DNA of 10,862 nt from Desulfovibrionaceae bacterium (lineage in GTDB: Bacteria; Pseudomonadota; Gammaproteobacteria; Burkholderiales; Burkholderiaceae_C): assembly GCA_009778355.1 (NCBI GenBank), contig WRJY01000281.1, positions 1 to 10,862 on the forward strand, given 5' to 3'. The notes under the pieces are model-generated. The model made no database searches. It saw only the letters and a list, made by a program, of their open reading frames with translations, and was not told the DNA's origin. Each line of letters starts with the position of its first letter. Position 1 is the first letter of the stretch. Below, in pieces: positions 6,946 through 10,862 of the stretch. The position numbers and the translations under genes were made by a program.

Positions 6946-7886
6946 GGCCGCTCTCCTTCGTGGATGTCCAGGGTGACCGTGCCGCCCGCGGTGGAGAACG
7001 TGGCGCGGCCAGCTGCCATATCGACCGATTGCAGGGACACGCCGTTGATCGAGTCGCCCACTTGCAGCACGCGGGTGCGCCGATCGCCGGGGATGCCGGT
7101 GCCGACCAGCGCCGAGGGCCTGCCGTCCCAGGTGTCGAGCGCCAGCAACTGGCCCTGCAGTTGCGCGCGCACCGAAGCGGCCGGATCCACGGGCGGGGGC
7201 GTTGCTGTACGGGCCGCCCGCGCCGCGGCCATTGCAGCGGCGCTGGCGCGCGCCGGCATCGCTGGCCGGTCCTCGAGCCTGGACAGGCGCTCTTGCAGAG
7301 CGGCCACGCGCGCGCGCAATTGCGCGGTCTCAGTCTCGACAGCCGGGATCGGGCGCTCTTGCAGGCTGGATTCGGGCACGGGATCGGCCAGGGGCGCGGC
7401 GGCAGCCGTTGCAGTCGCTTCAGGCGCCGCTTCGGAAGCTGCTGCCACGGCAGCGGCGGCGGCATCGTCCGCACTGGCAGCAGCCGGCGGCGCGGAAGAA
7501 GCCGCGTCTTCGGCATGGGCCGGTTCGGCCTGGTTTGCCGCCGGATCGGCCAGAGGGCCGCTGGGCGCCGGTTCGGCCAGGTGACTGGCGGCAGGGGAGG
7601 GCGTCCTTGCCCTTTGCAGCATCGAGTAGCTCAAAGCGCCGCCGGCCAAAAGCAGCAGCAGCGCCGCGCCGATGGCCAAGAATTGGCCTCTGGACTGGCG
7701 CGTTCGCGCGGGCCGAGGCTGCTGGCCGCCGGCGCTTTCTTCGGAATAGCCCGCTTCGGAATAGCCCGCTTCGGAATAGCCCGCTTCGGAATAGCCCGCT
7801 TCGGAATAGCCCGCTTCGGAATAGCCCGCGCGCTGCGGATCCGGCGGGCCGCCGGTTTGTTTCAGAAACGGTTCTTGCGCTTGCAT
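6942..7886 (-). CDS. Membrane-anchored ICE protein with AGYSE repeats and PilP/GspC-like C-terminus
   Basis: This 314-residue protein is predicted to be a single-pass inner-membrane protein. The cytoplasmic N-terminus contains six perfect AGYSE repeats (residues 20-49). A membrane segment spans about 68-89 (GQFLAIGAALLLLLAGG). A long Ala/Pro/Asp/Glu-rich low-complexity region runs from 95 to 180, and a short coiled coil (ETAQLRARVAALQERLSRLE) covers about 186-205. The C-terminal domain (245-311) contains GDRRTRVLQVGDSINGVSLQSVDM and a beta-rich end. It resembles in layout the periplasmic domains of PilP/GspC-type assembly proteins. That is a topology-level comparison and not a firm homology. 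The ATG at 7886 overlaps the upstream stop by one base (TGATG). The gene probably belongs to the pilus or envelope-spanning part of the transfer machinery. Confidence 0.7.
   Translation of the reverse strand: MQAQEPFLKQTGGPPDPQRAGYSEAGYSEAGYSEAGYSEAGYSEAGYSEESAGGQQPRPARTRQSRGQFLAIGAALLLLLAGGALSYSMLQRARTPSPAASHLAEPAPSGPLADPAANQAEPAHAEDAASSAPPAAASADDAAAAAVAAASEAAPEATATAAAAPLADPVPESSLQERPIPAVETETAQLRARVAALQERLSRLEDRPAMPARASAAAMAAARAARTATPPPVDPAASVRAQLQGQLLALDTWDGRPSALVGTGIPGDRRTRVLQVGDSINGVSLQSVDMAAGRATFSTAGGTVTLDIHEGERP
7740..7829. repeat. Six perfect 15-base tandem repeats
   Basis: Six identical copies of TTCGGAATAGCCCGC run without interruption over 90 bases. The unit length is a multiple of three and reads AGYSE on the minus strand, near the N-terminus of the membrane-anchored ICE protein. 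Perfect identity, including synonymous positions, implies recent expansion or ongoing copy-number change by slippage. Copy number can vary without breaking the frame. Confidence 0.95.
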
Positions 7887-8593
7887 CAGCGTCCTCTTGC
7901 CTGTTCGATGGCCCGCGACAACGGGATGCCCGTCATGAAGGCCACTTCGACGGGACTGGGCCTTTGCCGCCGGTCCGCCGCGGGCCTGGGCGGCGCCTTG
8001 CAGATGGAGCGCGCGCGCGCCGGCTGCTCGATCCGCGCGACGGGCTGGCTGGCCGGAGCGGGCATGGCCGCCTGGGCCGTTGCTGGCCGGCTCAGGGGTT
8101 CGGCCACCGCAGAGCTGGCCGGTCTTGCAGCAGCAGCCGGCGCCGGCGCGGACCTGGCGGTAAACCACACTTGGCGGCTCACCGGATCCTCGAACCACTG
8201 CCAGCCATCGCCCGTCAGAACCTCCAGCACGGTACGCACCCGGTACGGGCCGAGCGAGCGTTGCGACTCGGGCAGCGGCAAGCTCAGAAACCGCGCCGCT
8301 TCGGGCGCCAGGCCGGCCGCATCGGCCAGCCGGTAGCCGGCGCGCGAGAGCGTGTGCTCGATCGCCTCGCCCACGGTTCGCACCAACTGGCGCGGGAAGT
8401 TGATCTGCACGTACACCTCCAGCGGTCTGCCCGCCTGCCCGGACGGCTCGGCCCCGGTGGTGGTGTAGCGTCCGACCTGCATCTGCCCGTCCTCGAGCGT
8501 TCGCCCCGCGAACGCGGACGCGGTCTGGGCCAGCGCCGATCCGCCGGCTGTGGCAGCCAGGACGGCCAATGAAAGACAACGAACGTATTTCAT
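7886..8593 (-). CDS. PilL N-terminal-domain ICE protein, TIGR03748 family
   Basis: This is the first gene of the minus-strand operon. It is related to the N-terminal domain of PilL, an exported component of the type IV pilus-like or transfer apparatus in this ICE class. The 235 residues start with a signal peptide (MKYVRCLSLAVLAATAGGSALAQ, cleavage near 23). The family domain covers about 39-146: QVGRYTTTGAEP, then PLEVYVQINFPRQLVRTVGEAIEHTLSRAGYRLA, then LSLPLPESQRSLGPYRVRTVLEVLTGDGWQWFEDPVSRQVWF. An Ala/Pro-rich linker follows (150-200), then a short basic end with IPLSRAIEQARGR. The start at 8593 has no strong ribosome binding site but fits the signal peptide. The next gene begins within the stop codon. 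Control of the operon is probably from the gap to the right, which contains a long inverted repeat. Confidence 0.8.
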   Translation of the reverse strand: MKYVRCLSLAVLAATAGGSALAQTASAFAGRTLEDGQMQVGRYTTTGAEPSGQAGRPLEVYVQINFPRQLVRTVGEAIEHTLSRAGYRLADAAGLAPEAARFLSLPLPESQRSLGPYRVRTVLEVLTGDGWQWFEDPVSRQVWFTARSAPAPAAAARPASSAVAEPLSRPATAQAAMPAPASQPVARIEQPARARSICKAPPRPAADRRQRPSPVEVAFMTGIPLSRAIEQARGR

Positions 8594-8790
8594 GTGTCAC
8601 TGCAAGAAAATCGCCCGGACAGCCCATGGGGCTGTGGCAGCTCGAACATCGACAAGGTTTGAGGAGGAAGGAAATGAGCATCCAGTCCAGGTCGAGCCGC
8701 TTTGCCGGGCCAAGAACGCTCAACAAAAGCTCAAGTCAAGCGTCGCCATGCATCCAAGTGTTCCGATCGCGCGCCCTGCCGTCCACAAAG

Positions 8791-8816
8791 AGCCATGCAT
8801 TACGTGATGCATGGCT
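8791..8816. promoter_or_regulatory. Perfect 10-base inverted repeat (operator or hairpin)
   Basis: AGCCATGCAT and ATGCATGGCT form perfect arms around the 6-base spacer TACGTG. The plus-strand side is followed 8-9 bases later by a run of T (TTGATTTTTTG). The site lies about 200 bases upstream of the first tra gene, so it could be an operator for a dimeric regulator. It could also be a terminator-like hairpin on the plus strand, but the distance to the T run is too long for a standard one. Confidence 0.5.
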
Positions 8817-9100
8817 TACGCTTGATTTTTTGTTGCGTTTGTACTAGCAAAACGAAACACGAGCGCGCGCCGTCTGGCCTCGATTGCTGAATTTCATTTG
8901 TGTGACAACGAGTTGGCAAAACGCTGAACAAGCCAGACAGCCCGGCCATTGCAGCCGCCAACAGCCCGGACAAGCCGCCATTGCGGGCAAACGGGCGGCG
9001 CAAATAACCTGTCCCGGCATGGGTTCATGGACTTTTGGACGTTTCCTGTTGCCAAAAGTGAACAAAGGCTTTCAAAAATTCATGGGCCGCTCCGTGGGCG

Positions 9101-9124
9101 TTTTGTTGCCAAGAGGCAACGAAA
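9101..9124. repeat. Hairpin-forming inverted repeat
   Basis: GTTGCC-AAGA-GGCAAC is a perfect 6-base-arm hairpin. The stem extends outward to 10 pairs through one G-T pair (9101-9110 with 9115-9124). Neither strand has a following T run, so this is not a standard intrinsic terminator. The function is unknown. Confidence 0.5.
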
Positions 9125-9209
9125 TGAAGCAACAGCCGGCCAGCCGGGGCGGCTCCGGCCTGGAACTCCTTCTCGCCGCTACGCAGGCAGGGGAGGATCC
9201 CGAAAAAAC

Positions 9210-9238
9210 TTGACCCATGACCGACAACGTAATAACAT
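9210..9238 (+). promoter_or_regulatory. Probable sigma70 promoter of vapBC
   Basis: TTGACC at 9210-9215 and TAACAT at 9233-9238 are separated by exactly 17 bases. The -10 box lies 29 bases before the vapB ATG, leaving a short leader with an AAGGA ribosome binding site (9255-9259). VapB-type antitoxins usually repress their own promoter, but I see no strong palindrome here. Confidence 0.5.
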
Positions 9239-9266
9239 GGCATAACTTTTCGTGAAGGAAAACGCC

Positions 9267-9509
9267 ATGGACACCGCAGTCTTTCAAACCCGCCAGTTCC
9301 GGGCTGGCAACTCTCAAGCCGTCAGGTTGCCATCGAAGCTGGCCTACCCGCCGGAGACCGAGCTGACCGTTACCCGGGTCGGGGAAAAGATCATCATCGA
9401 ACCGGCAGCGCAAACGCTGGACGGTTTCGTCGATTTCCTGCTCTCCATCAACGATCGGTACGATGGCCAGCGCGTTGAAGCCGACCTCCCGCAAAGAGAC
9501 TGGTCATGA
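9267..9509 (+). CDS. vapB: VapB antitoxin (AbrB/SpoVT-like)
   Basis: This is the 80-residue antitoxin of the adjacent PIN-domain toxin. The N-terminal swapped-hairpin DNA-binding domain is clear: RQFRAGNSQAVRLPSKLAY (9-27), with the typical GNSQAVRLP core, and VTRVGEKIIIEP (35-46). The C-terminal part (LDGFVDFLLSIN... to RDWS) is the toxin-binding tail and ends in the usual acidic/aromatic pattern. I chose ATG 9267 over the in-frame GTG at 9252 because AAGGA lies 7 bases upstream. The gene overlaps vapC by ATGA, the typical arrangement for antitoxin-first translation coupling. It is likely to act as autorepressor together with VapC and helps keep the element in the population. Confidence 0.9.
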   Translation: MDTAVFQTRQFRAGNSQAVRLPSKLAYPPETELTVTRVGEKIIIEPAAQTLDGFVDFLLSINDRYDGQRVEADLPQRDWS

Positions 9510-9889
9510 CCATCAAAGGGATGCTCGACACCAATATCCTGATTTACATTGCCAAGCGCAAGCCGCCGGAAATTACCGATCGGCTGCGAAAATTCCGGCG
9601 CGGGGAAATCGTGGTCAGTGCTATTGTGTGGGCGGAATTCGCCGTGGGCCTGTACAAGTTCGGAATCGATACCGGGCAGGCTGGGCAGAGCATTGACGTG
9701 CTGCCGTTTGACCGGGCCGCAGGCAACCTGTTCGGCAAGCTCACTGCGAAATACCCGGAGCGCGCCAAGGCATTCGATCGCATGATTGCCGCTCACGCCA
9801 TTTCCGTCGGTGCCAAGCTTATCACCAACAATGTCGCTGATTTTTCAACCTATCTGAACGATGGGCTGGCGGTCGAGAATTGGGTTTGA
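9506..9889 (+). CDS. vapC: VapC toxin (PIN-domain ribonuclease)
   Basis: This is a 127-residue PIN-domain endoribonuclease. VapC toxins cut RNAs such as initiator tRNA or rRNA when they are not bound by VapB; the target of this one is not predictable from the sequence. The metal-binding acidic residues are all visible: D8 in MLDTNILIY, E44 in VSAIVWAEF, D91 in AFDRMIAAHA and D112 in TNNVADF. The length is normal for the family, so the toxin looks active. The start overlaps the vapB stop by 4 bases. It lies 48 bases before the next plus-strand gene, which may be partly co-transcribed. Together with vapB it forms a complete stability module for the accessory region. Confidence 0.92.
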   Translation: MTIKGMLDTNILIYIAKRKPPEITDRLRKFRRGEIVVSAIVWAEFAVGLYKFGIDTGQAGQSIDVLPFDRAAGNLFGKLTAKYPERAKAFDRMIAAHAISVGAKLITNNVADFSTYLNDGLAVENWV

Positions 9890-9937
9890 TGTTTTATTTG
9901 TCGAACGAAAAAATTGATATGGGAAAGGAGACGTGCG

Positions 9938-10768
9938 ATGGCCTTGGGACGAGTGGAACGAATCCTGATCCAGGCGAAAACCTACCCATCACCCAGCGCA
10001 CAATACGTCGAGACGTCCTGTGTCGCAGGCATTGCCCAGAGCGGGGCGATGCGTCGTCTGTTCCCCGTGCCATTCCGTATGGTGGAGGACAACCAGCAAT
10101 TCAAAAAATGGCAATGGATCGATGCACGCATCGAGAAGGCGAACAAGGATCACCGGCCTGAGAGCCATAAAATTTACGTCGATACCATTAATTGCAGCGA
10201 GGTAATAGATACTAAACAAGCGTGGGGTAACTGTTGGGCATGGTTGGAAAAGATGCCATCTTTTGACAACTTTGACACCATTGATGCGACACGCCTTGAA
10301 GATGGTTTATCGCTCGCGCTACTGCGTCCCAAACGCCTACTGGGTCTCGATATCACCAAGGCGAGGAACCCGGACTGGACGGATGAGGAACGGGAAAAAC
10401 TGCTACAGGAGCAGATGCAGGGCAACCTGTTCTCGGAAGCAGAGGAGCGCAAACAGGTCAAACAACTCCGTAAAGTGCCCTTCGATTTCCACTACCGCTA
10501 TGTGTGTGATACGCCGGAAGGCGAGAAAGAACACAAGCACAAGATCGTCGATTGGGAGGCGGGCGCGCTGTTCTGGAAGTGCCGTCAGAATCACGGCGTT
10601 GATTGGGAAAAGCCATTTCGCGCCAAGCTGGAAGGGAACCTGGGTAGCAGGGAGCTGATGTTTCTGATGGGCAACCAGCACCGCTTCCAAGACCAGTGGC
10701 TGATCGTCAGTCTGATCTACCCGCCCAAGCGAATGCCAGTCGATGATCGCCAGATGTCTTTGATTTGA
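9938..10768 (+). CDS. Conserved protein of unknown function, possible partner of DUF488
   Basis: I cannot name this family with certainty. The 276-residue cytosolic protein starts MALGRVERILIQAKTYPSPS at ATG 9938, chosen over the in-frame ATG at 9914 because AAGGAG lies 7 bases upstream. Segments that look conserved are KTYPSPS (14-20), CVAGIAQSGAMRRLFPVPFR (28-47), FKKWQWIDARIEKANKDHRPES (55-76), VPFDFHYRYVC (180-190), LFWKCRQNHG (211-220) and MGNQHRFQDQWLIVSLIYPP (244-263). It has no signal peptide or membrane segment. The middle (145-178) is a charged helix. Cys28, Cys190, Cys215 and His219 could bind a metal or nucleotide, which is speculative. I associate proteins that open 'RILI-x-KTYP' and contain 'RL-x-PVPFR' with DUF488 neighbours, and a DUF488 tail does lie directly downstream. 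Base composition is clearly lower in GC than the tra genes, suggesting transferred cargo. Confidence 0.7.
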   Translation: MALGRVERILIQAKTYPSPSAQYVETSCVAGIAQSGAMRRLFPVPFRMVEDNQQFKKWQWIDARIEKANKDHRPESHKIYVDTINCSEVIDTKQAWGNCWAWLEKMPSFDNFDTIDATRLEDGLSLALLRPKRLLGLDITKARNPDWTDEEREKLLQEQMQGNLFSEAEERKQVKQLRKVPFDFHYRYVCDTPEGEKEHKHKIVDWEAGALFWKCRQNHGVDWEKPFRAKLEGNLGSRELMFLMGNQHRFQDQWLIVSLIYPPKRMPVDDRQMSLI

Positions 10769-10862
10769 TGGCGATGTGCTCGATTTTTGCGCCGCAGCAC
10801 TTGCTGACGGCGTTGGCCACCATCGAGCGGTGGCAGAAATTGAAGTCAGCCTCGTAGCACAG
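10707..10862 (-). CDS. DUF488 family protein, C-terminal part (cut by window edge)
   Basis: Only the last 51 codons are inside the window. They read LCYEADFNFCHRSMVANAV followed by SKCCGAKIEHIAIKSK and a short tail ending in GRSD. The pattern LCYE-x(4)-CHRS-x-VA, followed about ten residues later by an 'IEHI' strand, is the typical C-terminus of DUF488 (PF04343) proteins. The molecular function of this family is not established, and the Cys-His-Arg motif suggests a catalytic or ligand-binding site. The last 20 or so codons run 62 bases into the end of the 276-residue gene on the other strand, so the two genes are convergent and overlap. The tail beyond IEHI is longer than I would expect, which suggests that the original stop was lost or that the genes were rearranged. 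Confidence 0.75.
   Translation of the reverse strand: MCYEADFNFCHRSMVANAVSKCCGAKIEHIAIKSKTSGDHRLAFAWAGRSD

Larger units (their letters stand above)
8594..9266. other. Intergenic region between the tra operon and vapBC
   Basis: I see no convincing gene in these 673 bases. The gap separates divergent units: the tra operon leaves to the left and vapBC to the right. It contains the inverted repeats at 8791-8816 and 9101-9124 and imperfect repetition of ACAGCCCGG / GCCATTGC motifs around 8936-8990. Small ORFs are present, including a 57-codon plus-strand one at 8674-8847 behind a purine-rich AGGAGGAAGG stretch. None has recognisable protein features. Promoters for both directions presumably lie here. 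Confidence 0.6.

Noticed and set aside
6303..8336. Long plus-strand open frame of 677 codons opposite the TIGR03759 and PilL-type genes
   Set aside because: Arg/Ala/Gly-rich shadow sequence that reads through the 15-base repeats as a second periodic peptide; it has no start signal and no family resemblance.
8674..8847. 57-codon plus-strand ORF behind a strong purine-rich ribosome binding site
   Set aside because: The predicted protein is Ser/Arg-rich without recognisable features, and the ORF runs through the perfect inverted repeat at 8791-8816; the start context may be chance.
8884..9213. 109-codon plus-strand ORF in the gap before vapBC
   Set aside because: No ribosome binding site, no family pattern, and it spans the hairpin at 9101-9124; probably non-coding.

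Overview
The window is a high-GC stretch (GC judged by eye) carrying part of the transfer region of an integrative conjugative element (ICE) of the ICEclc / PAGI-2 / PFGI-1 type, whose genes have TIGR037xx or 'PFL_46xx-47xx' family names. High GC, heavy GC bias at third codon positions and the gene families suggest a beta- or gammaproteobacterium. I would guess a Burkholderiales host, but nothing here fixes the genus.

Bases 446-8593 are read on the minus strand, so the operon runs from right to left. In order of transcription: a PilL N-terminal-type exported protein (TIGR03748), a membrane-anchored protein with six perfect AGYSE repeats, a TIGR03759 protein, a lytic transglycosylase (broken by an apparent single-base frameshift), a TIGR03765/PFL_4695 protein, TraD, a small membrane protein and TraG. 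The first junction overlaps by 1 base and the next ones by ATGA or a similar short overlap, so translation is probably coupled.

The main result is that the traD gene is a chimera. Its first ~375 residues are the Walker A half of the coupling protein TraD. Its last ~310 residues are the C-terminal part of the ICE protein TIGR03755/PFL_4711. In canonical elements these two genes are separated by about a dozen conjugation genes, including the VirB4-like ATPase. The order on both sides is otherwise canonical, so an internal in-frame deletion appears to have removed the middle of the transfer cluster. Together with the frameshift, this points to an element that can no longer transfer by itself.

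A plus-strand gene for a BrnA-like antitoxin lies between the tra genes at 2684-2968. It has no recognisable BrnT partner. A nine-codon reading frame just upstream looks like the first residues of a RelE/HigB-type toxin.

To the right of the operon is a 673-base gap without a convincing gene (8594-9266), with two strong inverted repeats. It is followed by plus-strand, lower-GC cargo: a complete VapBC toxin-antitoxin pair and a 276-residue conserved protein of unknown function. The tail of a DUF488 gene enters from the right edge on the minus strand and overlaps the end of the 276-residue gene. The last two are the best candidates for a poorly described accessory, possibly defence, module. The left 445 bases hold a short pair of direct repeats and one small hypothetical ORF convergent with traG.
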